From JBMNNU01 sp050942695 (GTDB lineage: Bacteria; Chloroflexota; UBA6077), in contig JBMNNU010000046.1 in the NCBI GenBank assembly GCA_050942695.1, positions 1 to 15,671 of the forward strand: 15,671 nucleotides of DNA. Direction: 5' to 3'. Made by a program: the position numbers and the translations under genes. Position 1 is the first letter of the stretch. Each line of letters starts with the position of its first letter. Positions 7,479 to 15,204 of the stretch are shown here, one piece after another. The notes beneath the pieces were generated by a model, which saw nothing but the letters and a program-made list of their open reading frames with translations, did no database searches and had not been told where the DNA came from.

Positions 7479-8618
7479 ATGAGTGTTGAAGCGTTGTTGC
7501 CAAGATCTGGGCGGAGTATTGAAGAAACCATCAACAGTCTGTTAATGGCGCTGATGGAGAACGGCGTAGTTGACGCCGTGTTGGTGCCAATGGAGGTGCC
7601 TTCTGGCCAGAACGTAACCCAGGCGCTGATCAGGGACAAAGAGAAGCTGGCGAAGGCGGTTCCCGTGTCTCCCGTTATGCCTGTGAACTCCGCTACGGTG
7701 GTTTCCAACCTGACCGTGGAGGAGGTCCCCGGAAGGATAGGGGTTGTGCTCCGGTCCTGTGAGATCAGGGCTCTTGTGGAGTTAGTTAAGCTCCAGCAGG
7801 CGTCTCTGGATAAGCTTGTTGTCATTGGGATCGACTGCCCCGGCAGCTACACCGTAGCGGACTATTCCGAGGTAGCCGGAGCCGTGGAAGGGGAAGCGCC
7901 GAAAGCCCATCGATTCATGGAGCAAGCGTTACAGGGGGACAGCTTATCCTGGGATGGGATCACGCTAAGGCAAGCCTGCCGGATATGCGAAAGGTGTGTT
8001 CCGGAATTCGGGGATATCCGCATCGGGTTATTCGGGATGGTGTCAGGAGACTCTCTGGCGGTCGAGTTGAGTGACGATGTGGCCGCGGTTGGATTGGACA
8101 AGCTAGGCCTCGTAGAGGGGAAGGCTGAAGCGAGATTGGCGGCGATCGATAAGCTGGTCAAACAGCGAGAAGAGGCACGAGACAAGCTTTTCGACGAACT
8201 GAAGGCAGTGACAGGTACGCCAAGCAATCTTCTATCCTACTTCTCCGCCTGTCTAACCTGCCACAACTGCTCGGTAAGCTGCCCTATCTGTTACTGCAAG
8301 CAGTGTGTTTTCACGACATCGACCTTCGAACACACACCAAGCCAGTACATGAGGCGGGCTGGCAGGAAAGGTGCGCTCCGAATGCCCGGCGACACTATAC
8401 TCTACCAGCTCACACGCATGAACCACATGATCACCTCGTGTGTTGGTTGCGGCCAGTGCGAGAGCGGCTGTCCCAGTAGAGTCCCACTCACGGCTATCTT
8501 TAGAAGTATCGGGCAGAAGGTACAGGCACTATACGATTACGTTCCTGGACGGAGCTTGGAGGAGCCGCCACCGGTGACCACCTTCAAAGAAAAGGAGCTT
8601 CAGTTCGTATCGAGGTAG
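7479..8618 (+). CDS. FrhB/FdhB-like flavin and iron-sulfur dehydrogenase subunit
   Basis: It is 379 residues, without signal peptide or membrane segments. The N-terminal two thirds resemble the coenzyme F420 hydrogenase/dehydrogenase beta family, with VVLRSCEIRALVEL (about residues 88-101) and a mid-chain CRICERC. The C-terminal part has C258-x2-C261-x2-C264-x3-C268 followed by C271, C273 and C276, then C321-x2-C324-x2-C327-x3-C331. That gives ligands for two [4Fe-4S] clusters plus extra cysteines. Relatives oxidise F420H2, formate-derived electrons or pyridine nucleotides and feed HdrA-MvhD. F420 use cannot be decided here. The start ATG 7479 has AGGGG just upstream, overlapping the mvhD stop. 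The C-terminal tail after about residue 350 carries no motif. Confidence 0.85.
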   Translation: MSVEALLPRSGRSIEETINSLLMALMENGVVDAVLVPMEVPSGQNVTQALIRDKEKLAKAVPVSPVMPVNSATVVSNLTVEEVPGRIGVVLRSCEIRALVELVKLQQASLDKLVVIGIDCPGSYTVADYSEVAGAVEGEAPKAHRFMEQALQGDSLSWDGITLRQACRICERCVPEFGDIRIGLFGMVSGDSLAVELSDDVAAVGLDKLGLVEGKAEARLAAIDKLVKQREEARDKLFDELKAVTGTPSNLLSYFSACLTCHNCSVSCPICYCKQCVFTTSTFEHTPSQYMRRAGRKGALRMPGDTILYQLTRMNHMITSCVGCGQCESGCPSRVPLTAIFRSIGQKVQALYDYVPGRSLEEPPPVTTFKEKELQFVSR

Positions 8619-8620
8619 CG

Positions 8621-8668
8621 ATCAGCTTTCAGCTTCGGAAAAGCTGACTGCTGATGGCTGAAAGCTGA
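8621..8668. repeat. Inverted array of 7-bp units (heptamer hairpin 3)
   Basis: A perfect 12-bp inverted repeat TCAGCTTTCAGC (8622-8633) pairs with 8657-8668. A nested AGCTT/AAGCT stem (8631-8635 with 8641-8645) allows an alternative fold. The right side is four exact 7-bp steps, each ending GCTGA (8641-8668). No T-run follows. It lies between the FrhB-like gene and fumarase alpha. Confidence 0.85.
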
Positions 8669-8680
8669 CGGCCAAATGGG

Positions 8681-8687
8681 AAGGAGG
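8681..8687 (+). promoter_or_regulatory. Consensus ribosome binding site for the GTG start of fumA
   Basis: AAGGAGG, complementary to the usual 16S rRNA 3' end, ends 8 bases before GTG 8696. It fixes that non-ATG start for fumarase alpha and predicts strong translation. Confidence 0.8.
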
Positions 8688-8695
8688 TTGAGCAA

Positions 8696-9592
8696 GTGCC
8701 AAACATTGAAGTAGGTGCTAACTTTTACGAGATCCTCAAAGACACGGCAGCCGATCTATACGTCAAATCGCAAAAAGACATCCCGCCGGATGTGCGAGCG
8801 GCTCTAAAAAAAGCCATCGAGAATGAGACCAACCCCAACGCCAAACAGATGATGCAGATCATGCAGAAGGCTGTGGATGTATCCGACGAAAAGGACATGC
8901 TGGTTTGCCAGGATACAGGTATCCCAGTTTACTACGTGACCATAGGCACGGCGTTGAATGTAGACGGCGCAAAAATCCGCGAGGCGATCACTCTGGGTGT
9001 GCAAAAGGCAACGAAAGAGCATCACCTCAGATCCAGTGTAGTCTCACCAATCAAGCGCGAAAATCGACAGAACAGCACAGGGAAGAACGTTCCGGTCATT
9101 CATTGGGATTTCAACGCTGATGCCGACTACCTAGACATCCTTATGATCCCCAAAGGCTCCGGTTCAGAGCAGATGACCTTCTTGAAGATGCTTGTACCTG
9201 CTGACGGTGTAAAGGGGATTAAAAAGTTCGTCCTGGATTGTGCGGTAGCAGCAGGCGGAAATCCCTGCCCGCCAACTATCGTCGGAGTTGGGATCGGAGG
9301 CACCGCCGAGGTTTGTGTGGGTCTGGCCAAGAAGGCAGCCTACCGACCGGTTGGATCTCGGAACGCTGATCCCGAAATCGCAGCTCTTGAAGATGAGCTG
9401 TTGAACGCAATCAACTCGCTGGACTCTGGCCCCCAGGGGTTGGGTGGAGTCACCACATCATTCGATTTACACATCGAGGACGCCTGGACCCACATTACGC
9501 AGAACCCGGTTGCGGTCACCTTCCAATGCTGGCGCGGCGAACGGCGACGGGCGAAGCTCTGGGCCGACGGCCGAGTCGAGATCGGGTACTAG
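8696..9592 (+). CDS. fumA: Class I fumarate hydratase, alpha subunit (TtdA-like)
   Basis: This 298-residue protein belongs to the oxygen-sensitive [4Fe-4S] hydro-lyase family that interconverts fumarate and malate in the cytoplasm. It shows LVCQDTGIPVYY (C71), NPCPPTIVGVGIGGT (C191) and FQCWRGERRR (C278), the three cysteines expected to ligate the catalytic cluster. The length fits the separate alpha subunit of two-gene fumarases rather than the long single-chain E. coli FumA. The start is GTG at 8696, supported by the AAGGAGG site. Beta follows after 15 bases. L-tartrate dehydratase shares this fold, so tartrate is a possible substrate, but fumarase is likelier in an anaerobe with no tartrate genes nearby. 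Confidence 0.93.
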   Translation: MPNIEVGANFYEILKDTAADLYVKSQKDIPPDVRAALKKAIENETNPNAKQMMQIMQKAVDVSDEKDMLVCQDTGIPVYYVTIGTALNVDGAKIREAITLGVQKATKEHHLRSSVVSPIKRENRQNSTGKNVPVIHWDFNADADYLDILMIPKGSGSEQMTFLKMLVPADGVKGIKKFVLDCAVAAGGNPCPPTIVGVGIGGTAEVCVGLAKKAAYRPVGSRNADPEIAALEDELLNAINSLDSGPQGLGGVTTSFDLHIEDAWTHITQNPVAVTFQCWRGERRRAKLWADGRVEIGY

Positions 9593-9607
9593 GGGAGGAA
9601 GATAGAG

Positions 9608-10201
9608 ATGGCTCACTACAATTTGAAGACACCCCTCAGCGAATCCGATATCAGGCAGCTTAAAGCCGGGGATACCGTCACCATTAACGGACACATCTTC
9701 GGCATCAGGGATGCCACGCAGATAGCCATTTTCGATCATGGCCGAAAGCCGGAAGTCGACCTAACCGGTGCTGTTCTGCTGCACGTAGCGCCGAACGTCA
9801 AGAAGGTTGGGGAAGGCAAGTACGAGCCGGTCTGCGTCGGTACGACCACCAGCACCCGCATGAACCGCTTCACCGAGGGCCTGCTTAGAGATTACGGTGT
9901 CCGAGCGATTACCGGCAAGAGCGGCCTGTACCAGGACAGCGTAGATGCTCTCAAGAAGTACGGAGGGGTCTATCTGGCCATCGTCGGCGGCGCGGCTTCA
10001 GTGGAGACCCTTCAGGTTGAGGAGATCGAGAAGGTCTACTACGAGGACCTCCTTCCGGAATGCCTCTGGCAGTTCCGTGTGAAGGACTTCGGTCCGCTGG
10101 TCGTCGCAATAGATTCCCATGGGCACAACCTGTACGCCGACGTCCAAGCAAGGGTTAAAGACAACTTGGCGAAGGCGTACAAAGCGCTCGGTATCGAATA
10201 G
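9608..10201 (+). CDS. fumB: Class I fumarate hydratase, beta subunit (TtdB-like)
   Basis: It is 197 residues and forms the second half of the two-subunit class I fumarase. Family hallmarks are visible: VGTTTSTRM (about residues 77-85), ITGKSGLY, VGGAASVE and VKDFGPLVVAIDSHGHNLY near the C terminus. These regions form the substrate pocket facing the alpha-subunit cluster. The ATG at 9608 follows GGGGAGGAA (9592-9600), which begins at the last base of the fumA stop, so the two are one translational unit. A strong terminator follows 13 bases after the stop and closes the transcription unit. The lack of an N-terminal cluster-binding half confirms it works only with fumA. Confidence 0.93.
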   Translation: MAHYNLKTPLSESDIRQLKAGDTVTINGHIFGIRDATQIAIFDHGRKPEVDLTGAVLLHVAPNVKKVGEGKYEPVCVGTTTSTRMNRFTEGLLRDYGVRAITGKSGLYQDSVDALKKYGGVYLAIVGGAASVETLQVEEIEKVYYEDLLPECLWQFRVKDFGPLVVAIDSHGHNLYADVQARVKDNLAKAYKALGIE

Positions 10202-10214
10202 TATAGAACGCAGG

Positions 10215-10250
10215 AAAAAGTGGCCGGCAGATTTGCCGGCCACTTTTTTT
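10215..10250 (+). terminator. Rho-independent terminator after fumB
   Basis: A perfect 15-bp inverted repeat (10215-10229 with 10234-10248), GC-rich core GTGGCCGGCA, has a 4-base loop and a run of seven T at 10244-10250. The matching A-run on the left makes it partly bidirectional. It ends the Hdr-fumarase transcription unit. Confidence 0.93.
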
Positions 10251-10257
10251 GTCACTA

Positions 10258-10286
10258 TTGCCTGAACGATTACCGCGCCCTATCAT
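10258..10286 (+). promoter_or_regulatory. Candidate sigma-70-type promoter for the membrane protein
   Basis: TTGCCT (10258-10263) and TATCAT (10281-10286) are separated by 17 bases, matching the consensus at 4/6 and 5/6 positions. It sits just after the terminator and about 40 bases before the next start codon, where a new promoter is required. Confidence 0.4.
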
Positions 10287-10329
10287 AGGCTAGAACAACT
10301 TTTCTCGGAGTCCTGCCATCGCCTCTCGA

Positions 10330-11880
10330 ATGTCCCAAAAGGCTCAAGTGAGATTAGCGTTGGGCATTCTACTTTCGCTTGCCCTTGGCCTCCGATTATT
10401 CCTACTCTCTGGGCCGCAGACAGAACTGGAAGCCGACGAAGCTATCGTCGGTTTGATGGCTCGCCACATTCTCCAGGGCGAGCGCCCTATCTTCTACTGG
10501 ATGCAGCCCTATATGGGAAGTCTAGAGGCTTACCTGGTTGCAGGCGTCTTCGCGCTTGCTGGTAGCTCGACCTTTGCGTTGAAATCGGTTCCCTTGGCTT
10601 TCGCCCTTCTTTTCGTTGCTCTGGTCTTTGTTACGGGCTTTCGAATCGGCGGCCTCAAAGTGGCAATAGCTTCAGGACTTTATATAGCCGTGCCGCCGGC
10701 CTTTCTCGCCCTGTGGAGCCTGAAAGCAAGGGGTGGGTATATAGAAATTCTCGTTATTGGCCAGTTGATGATCTTGATTGCCCTCGAAATGGCCAAAGCT
10801 CAGCGCGCAAACCTTGGATTGGGCGTTTCTCTAGGTTTGCTGGCTGGTTTGGGGCTCTGGATCAACCCGCTGATAGCCGTTTATATTATTCCTATTGCTT
10901 TGTATCTAGCGCTCTCCATGAGAAAGAGCTTGGCAGGTCGATGGCTCCTGGCTGCAGCTATTGCGGCCGCTATCGGGGCTTTTCCTTTGATTGCCTACAA
11001 CTTGGCAAACGGACTGGCAACAGCAGAATCGATGCTTGGAGGGGTAGAATGGTCTCTGAGGGGGATATTACAGTCCACAACCCACTTTTTCAGCTACTGC
11101 CTCCCGATATTGGCAGGCCTCTCACAGGCCAGCAGCTCTCCAACCCTCTTTTGGCCGGCTTTTCATAGTAGCCCAGGCGCATCCCCAATTCTGTTACCGT
11201 TATTCGTTTTGCTATTTTTTGCAATACTGATACAGCCGATTCAACGATTGCTATCCTGTTTGGCTGGTCGAGGTTGCTTCGATGATGGACGTGGTTTGTT
11301 GGCGCTTCTGGTAATCGTGGTTCCAACGGCGTTCGTTATCAGCAAGTTTCGAGAACTGGTAACGGAACCAAGATACCTATTACCACTTTATTCAGCAGTA
11401 CCGCTATTGGTGATGAGGTTCTCCTGGTCTCGCTCACCCTGGAGGTATTTATCGCGCCTTATCGCTGTGGCCATTGTCGCGATAAACCTTTACAGCATTA
11501 CAGCTCTCGATCCCAAGCTGAATCTGCCTGATACTGCGGTAGGCAGTACTCAGTCGAATCGTTCAGAACTAGTTGAATTCCTTTTATCACGGGGCGTAAA
11601 TCATATTTACACTGACTACTGGTTAGCCTATCCTCTCGCCTTCGAATCCGAGGAGCAGATAATCCCGTCCGTCATATCCGGTGGTTTCAACAGATATATT
11701 CCCTATGCCCATCTAGTATCGGTAGCTCCCAACCCCGCGTTCGTATTCATTACTGACTCGAGCGAGGAGCGTAGCTTTCTTACGAAACTCATGGAGAGGC
11801 AGGTAGAGGCAGAATCGCACAGGGTAGCAATCTACTCGGTCTACTGGCAGGTAACCCCTTTGGAAAACATTAGGCCGTAA
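10330..11880 (+). CDS. Multi-pass GT-C family (GT39/ArnT-like) glycosyltransferase
   Basis: This 516-residue integral membrane protein has about 10-12 hydrophobic segments, the first at residues 9-27. Right after it lies ELEADEA with D36-E37, followed by GLMARHIL and YMGSLEAYL. This first-loop acidic pair and motif order are typical of GT-C enzymes that move sugars from polyprenyl-phosphate donors onto lipids or proteins outside the membrane. The last 130 or so residues look soluble and extracytoplasmic. ATG 10330 is the first possible start after the in-frame stop at 10291; no strong ribosome binding site is seen (weak CGGAG about 20 bases away). Codon use looks richer in A/T than its neighbours. 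It stands alone between two unrelated operons, so the acceptor cannot be inferred. Confidence 0.75.
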   Translation: MSQKAQVRLALGILLSLALGLRLFLLSGPQTELEADEAIVGLMARHILQGERPIFYWMQPYMGSLEAYLVAGVFALAGSSTFALKSVPLAFALLFVALVFVTGFRIGGLKVAIASGLYIAVPPAFLALWSLKARGGYIEILVIGQLMILIALEMAKAQRANLGLGVSLGLLAGLGLWINPLIAVYIIPIALYLALSMRKSLAGRWLLAAAIAAAIGAFPLIAYNLANGLATAESMLGGVEWSLRGILQSTTHFFSYCLPILAGLSQASSSPTLFWPAFHSSPGASPILLPLFVLLFFAILIQPIQRLLSCLAGRGCFDDGRGLLALLVIVVPTAFVISKFRELVTEPRYLLPLYSAVPLLVMRFSWSRSPWRYLSRLIAVAIVAINLYSITALDPKLNLPDTAVGSTQSNRSELVEFLLSRGVNHIYTDYWLAYPLAFESEEQIIPSVISGGFNRYIPYAHLVSVAPNPAFVFITDSSEERSFLTKLMERQVEAESHRVAIYSVYWQVTPLENIRP

Positions 11881-11894
11881 GAAGATTCTCAGTG

Positions 11895-11900
11895 TATAAT
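11895..11900 (+). promoter_or_regulatory. Candidate -10 element upstream of the chemosensory operon
   Basis: A perfect TATAAT lies 100 bases before the first cheW start, in the only gap where a promoter for cheW-cheW-cheA-cheB can sit. No good -35 is seen at 16-18 bases spacing, so an activator or weak promoter is possible. The leader downstream contains a short CCTC/GAGG hairpin (about 11926-11935). Confidence 0.35.
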
Positions 11901-12000
11901 GAGAGTAATTGTTCCTCATGGTTCCCCTCGGGAGGATGATTGTTAGCTTCCTTCTCACTAACCTGCGCTCAACTCTTTTTGAGGTGAGGTCAATCGCGGC

Positions 12001-12474
12001 ATGATGGCTAATGGAAAAGGTTCGATACAGGGTGCCTCAACAGATCTACTGCAGCTAATCACTTTTGGCCTAGGTGATGAGTGGTATGCGTTGCAAGCGT
12101 TCAATGTACGTGGTATCGAAGCGGAAGCGGAGATAACCCCGGTCCCTCTTAGTCCGGAATGGCTGCTTGGTGTATGCAATTATCACGGCACCATATTGCC
12201 CATCGTGGACCTTAGCCCCCTCTTACAAAGCGCTAAGAAGGACAAGAACGCCAGGGGACTGTTTTTGATATTCCATTGGGAAAATAACATCGCTGCTATA
12301 TGGGTAGATTCGGTGGACGAGATTTACGAAGTGCATCCGAGCAGCATTGAGCCGCAGGCTGTAGCTCCGGAGGATGAGGCGGCCGAACTATTACTTGGTA
12401 GAGTTCGTGTTCGAGATCGCCTGATAGGAGTTATCGATACTAAAGCCCTGGTAAAGGTGCTGATCGAGGGGTAA
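12001..12474 (+). CDS. cheW: CheW-like chemosensory coupling protein (first copy)
   Basis: This is a 157-residue single CheW domain. After a short polar N terminus comes the typical opening LLQLITFGLGDEWYALQAFNVRGIE, then GVCNYHGTILPIVDLSPLL and RLIGVIDTKALVKVL, the beta-strand pattern of the SH3-like CheW fold. CheW links receptors to the CheA kinase at the cytoplasmic array. It is close to standard length. ATG 12001 or the adjacent ATG 12004 can start; GAGGTGAGG at 11981-11989 fits either. It is the first gene of a tight operon, with the second cheW only 6 bases downstream. Differences from the second copy suggest they couple different receptors or occupy different array positions (inference). 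Confidence 0.88.
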   Translation: MMANGKGSIQGASTDLLQLITFGLGDEWYALQAFNVRGIEAEAEITPVPLSPEWLLGVCNYHGTILPIVDLSPLLQSAKKDKNARGLFLIFHWENNIAAIWVDSVDEIYEVHPSSIEPQAVAPEDEAAELLLGRVRVRDRLIGVIDTKALVKVLIEG

Positions 12475-12480
12475 GAGAAC

Positions 12481-13011
12481 GTGAAACTCGTTCAATACTT
12501 ACCGAGCAGGCGGGAGCACAGCAACCGAGGTGAAACGGGATCGATTCGGTTGCTCCTGGTGAGATGCGGCCGTTATCGCCTTGGAGTACCTGCTAGGTTA
12601 GTGAGAGCCGTTGTTGGAGCCAGGGACGTGGTTCCGTTAGGTTTGCCGGATCTACCTGGGCTTCTATGGAGAGACGGCGCACTAATCCCAGCAGTGGAAC
12701 TGGCACCGCTGATAGGAGTGATGGAGAAGTCGGCCATTGCGGTCGGACATGGTGTTTTGATCCAATCCCCAGAGGGCGCCATCTGCTTTATGGTGAATGA
12801 AGCTACTGACCTGGTTGAAGTGGCACCGGAATCGATAATTCCACTGCCTCCATTAGTAATAAAGGCTATCGCAGTAACAGGATTAGAGTCAGCAACGATG
12901 GTGAATGGACTGCTGTTGATTGTGGACCCGGTGTTGTTGTTAGGGCAGAAAAAGGCGGCAGATTTGGTAGCTGCTGCCGCAAAAGTCGGTGAGTCAGGAG
13001 GCTCTCGATAG
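12481..13011 (+). CDS. cheW: Divergent CheW-like coupling protein (second copy)
   Basis: It is 176 residues starting at GTG 12481, with GAGGGG 9 bases upstream overlapping the previous gene's end. The fold pattern is CheW-like: LLLVRCGRYRLGVPARLVRAVVG, then LPDLPGLLWRDGALIPAVELAPLIG, then a strand near ICFMVNEATDLVEV. The usual GxxxxRG.ilPV.DL stretch is altered to GLLWRDGALIPAVEL. The last 20 or so residues are an Ala-rich tail with no counterpart in standard CheW. The two coupling proteins are weakly alike, as with WspB/WspD-type pairs. A pure CheW-domain regulator without receptor binding is an alternative. Confidence 0.8.
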   Translation: MKLVQYLPSRREHSNRGETGSIRLLLVRCGRYRLGVPARLVRAVVGARDVVPLGLPDLPGLLWRDGALIPAVELAPLIGVMEKSAIAVGHGVLIQSPEGAICFMVNEATDLVEVAPESIIPLPPLVIKAIAVTGLESATMVNGLLLIVDPVLLLGQKKAADLVAAAAKVGESGGSR

Positions 13012-13026
13012 GATGGTTTGTGCATC

Positions 13027-15171
13027 ATGGTAAAGGATTTTGATCGATCAGCCTATCTGGGGCCCTTTAGAGCGGAGATGGAGGAGCACCTCCAGGTGCT
13101 CACTCGCGAACTCCTTGCCATCGAGAGCCACCCTGATGATCTATCTCCAGTCGGCGAAGTCTTTAGGCGAATCCATACAGTCAAAGGCTCGGCCCGGATG
13201 ATGGGTTTCGGCGAAGTCGCCAACCTGGCCCACGCAATGGAGGACGTACTGGATAACCTGCGGACCGGGGCGTTGCGCCCAAGCACTCCAGTTTTGGATG
13301 CGATGCTCACGGCAGCCGATCTGCTGCGGGAATTGGTCCGCTCTGACCCCAAAACCTCAGCAGGCAGGCAGGATGTACAGGCAGTAATCAGGTGGATGGC
13401 TGATCTTCGCGGCGTCCATGAGGGAGGCGAACGCCAAGAATACCCCCAGGAACAGCTACAACAATCCATCGTTGCACAAAAACAGGATTCGGCTTCTCAC
13501 CAGACTGTAAGGATCGATGTCAATCGCATTGACACCATACTGAACCTTGCTGGGGAGCTAATCGTCCTCGACGCTGCTCGAAAGCAATGGATGGAAGATG
13601 TCACCCAACTGGTAGATATCCTCAACGAGTGGCAGTTGGGCGTACAAACGCCCAACCAGAACGGCAACATCGCACAAATCCGTTCCATCGTAAACTCGAT
13701 GGCAAAGTCCATAAAGCGTTATCACCGGATGGCTATGCAGCAAACCGAGCTGGTGCGAGAGCTTCACTACCAGATATCCGTACTTCGGATGTTGCCGGTG
13801 AGCGCCATTTTTTCTTTATTGCCTAGAGCGGCAAGAGACCTGGCAAAAGAAGAGCAAAAAGAGGTGGAGGTCGTCATCCAAGGCGAAGATACTGAGATCG
13901 ACCGAGAGGTGCTAGAGCGAGTGAGGGACTCCGTACTTCACATCGTTCTCAATGCGGTTGTGCACGGTATCGAACAGCCTTCGGCTCGAATCGCTGTTGG
14001 GAAACCGCCATGCGGAAGGATTAGGGTGACGGCATATAGCAAAGGAGAGCAGGCGATTATCGAGGTAGAGGACGATGGCGCAGGCATCGATTTGCAGGCG
14101 GTGCGTGATACAGCAGTCAGGAAGGGGATCATGCAACCTGCGGAAGCCGCCAATCTAGATGACTCAGATTGCGCAAGACTGCTATTTCTCCACGGATTCT
14201 CAACTAAACCAACCGTTAGTGGCAGATCGGGGCGAGGGATTGGATTAGACATCGTAAGGACTGTAGTCGACAGCTTGAAGGGGCATATTTCGATAGAAAC
14301 CAAAGCCGGTGGGGGAACAAAGGTTACCTTAGAGCTGCCTATTACCCTCGCCTTTACCCACGTCCTGTTAGCGGATGTAGGCCATTCCACGTTCGGTTTC
14401 GCGTGTAGTTCAGTCCATGGGGTCACGGAAGTGACCGCTGATCGGATTCAGACCCTTCGGGATAGGGAAAGTGTGGAGATTGACGGGCGGACGGTACCGT
14501 TGTTCTGGTTGAACCAAATACTTGGCATCGATTGTTCCCCCCCGAACGGGTCCAATCGTTGGCCAGCGCTGCTGGTGGGTACCACAGACCGCCCCTTTGC
14601 GCTCGTCGTAGATCAGGTAATTGGAGACGAGAACGTCATCGTCAAACCGTTAGGGCCGCTATTGCACCGCGTTCCGTTCGTGTCGGGCGGTATTATCCTG
14701 GGAGATGGCCGCGTTGTCCTACTGCTCTCTGCTGCTTCTCTTATTGACGCTGCGCGTGGGGCGCTCACATTCAACGCATCGCTTGTTGAAAAACCACGGG
14801 TAAAGGTAAAACGGATACTCGTTGTGGATGACGTTGCTGTTACGAGGGAATTGGAGCGGAGCATTCTCGAAGCGGCCGGCTACCAGGTAGATACCGCGGT
14901 CGATGGGCAGGATGCGCTGCTAAAACTGAGATCGAGGGAATATGACCTGATCGTTGCCGACGTAGAGATGCCCAGAATGGACGGATTTGAGCTGGCGACG
15001 ACAGTCAAGACGGACCCGGTTCTCAAGCAGCTTCCAATCGTGATAGTAAGTTCACGAGATAGTGTCGAAGATCGGCGCAAAGGCATGCAAATCGGGGTAC
15101 AGGCGTATGTGGGCAAGGGCTCATTTGATCAGATAACTTTGCTCGATACTATTGAGAGCTTGATCGGGTGA
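13027..15171 (+). CDS. cheA: Hybrid chemosensory histidine kinase CheA with C-terminal receiver
   Basis: It is 714 residues. An HPt domain carries the phospho-His H50 in IHTVKGSARMMGF. No P2 domain follows, only a short Gln-rich linker (about residues 138-158). A long dimerisation/P3 helical region comes next. The ATPase has an N-box H305-x3-N309-x3-H313-G, a G1 box DDGAGID, a HGFSTK F-box and a GRGIGLDIV G2 box. A CheW-like P5 follows, then a full receiver from about residue 596 with D601-D602, phospho-acceptor D645 in ADVEMPRMDG and K697. All catalytic residues look intact. ATG 13027 is chosen because the protein aligns from MVKDFDRSAY; TTG 13018 would add three residues and the in-frame stop of cheW at 13009 excludes anything earlier. 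This architecture resembles WspE and FrzE. Confidence 0.93.
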   Translation: MVKDFDRSAYLGPFRAEMEEHLQVLTRELLAIESHPDDLSPVGEVFRRIHTVKGSARMMGFGEVANLAHAMEDVLDNLRTGALRPSTPVLDAMLTAADLLRELVRSDPKTSAGRQDVQAVIRWMADLRGVHEGGERQEYPQEQLQQSIVAQKQDSASHQTVRIDVNRIDTILNLAGELIVLDAARKQWMEDVTQLVDILNEWQLGVQTPNQNGNIAQIRSIVNSMAKSIKRYHRMAMQQTELVRELHYQISVLRMLPVSAIFSLLPRAARDLAKEEQKEVEVVIQGEDTEIDREVLERVRDSVLHIVLNAVVHGIEQPSARIAVGKPPCGRIRVTAYSKGEQAIIEVEDDGAGIDLQAVRDTAVRKGIMQPAEAANLDDSDCARLLFLHGFSTKPTVSGRSGRGIGLDIVRTVVDSLKGHISIETKAGGGTKVTLELPITLAFTHVLLADVGHSTFGFACSSVHGVTEVTADRIQTLRDRESVEIDGRTVPLFWLNQILGIDCSPPNGSNRWPALLVGTTDRPFALVVDQVIGDENVIVKPLGPLLHRVPFVSGGIILGDGRVVLLLSAASLIDAARGALTFNASLVEKPRVKVKRILVVDDVAVTRELERSILEAAGYQVDTAVDGQDALLKLRSREYDLIVADVEMPRMDGFELATTVKTDPVLKQLPIVIVSSRDSVEDRRKGMQIGVQAYVGKGSFDQITLLDTIESLIG

Positions 15172-15187
15172 CCAGTGGATGGAGTCT

Positions 15188-15192
15188 GGAGG
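15188..15192 (+). promoter_or_regulatory. Ribosome binding site for the CheB-like gene
   Basis: GGAGG lies 12 bases before GTG 15205, a slightly long spacing. An upstream in-frame GTG at 15175 has no such site and would add ten residues before the receiver, which normally begins at once. Confidence 0.45.
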
Positions 15193-15204
15193 CAGAAAAC
15201 GGGT

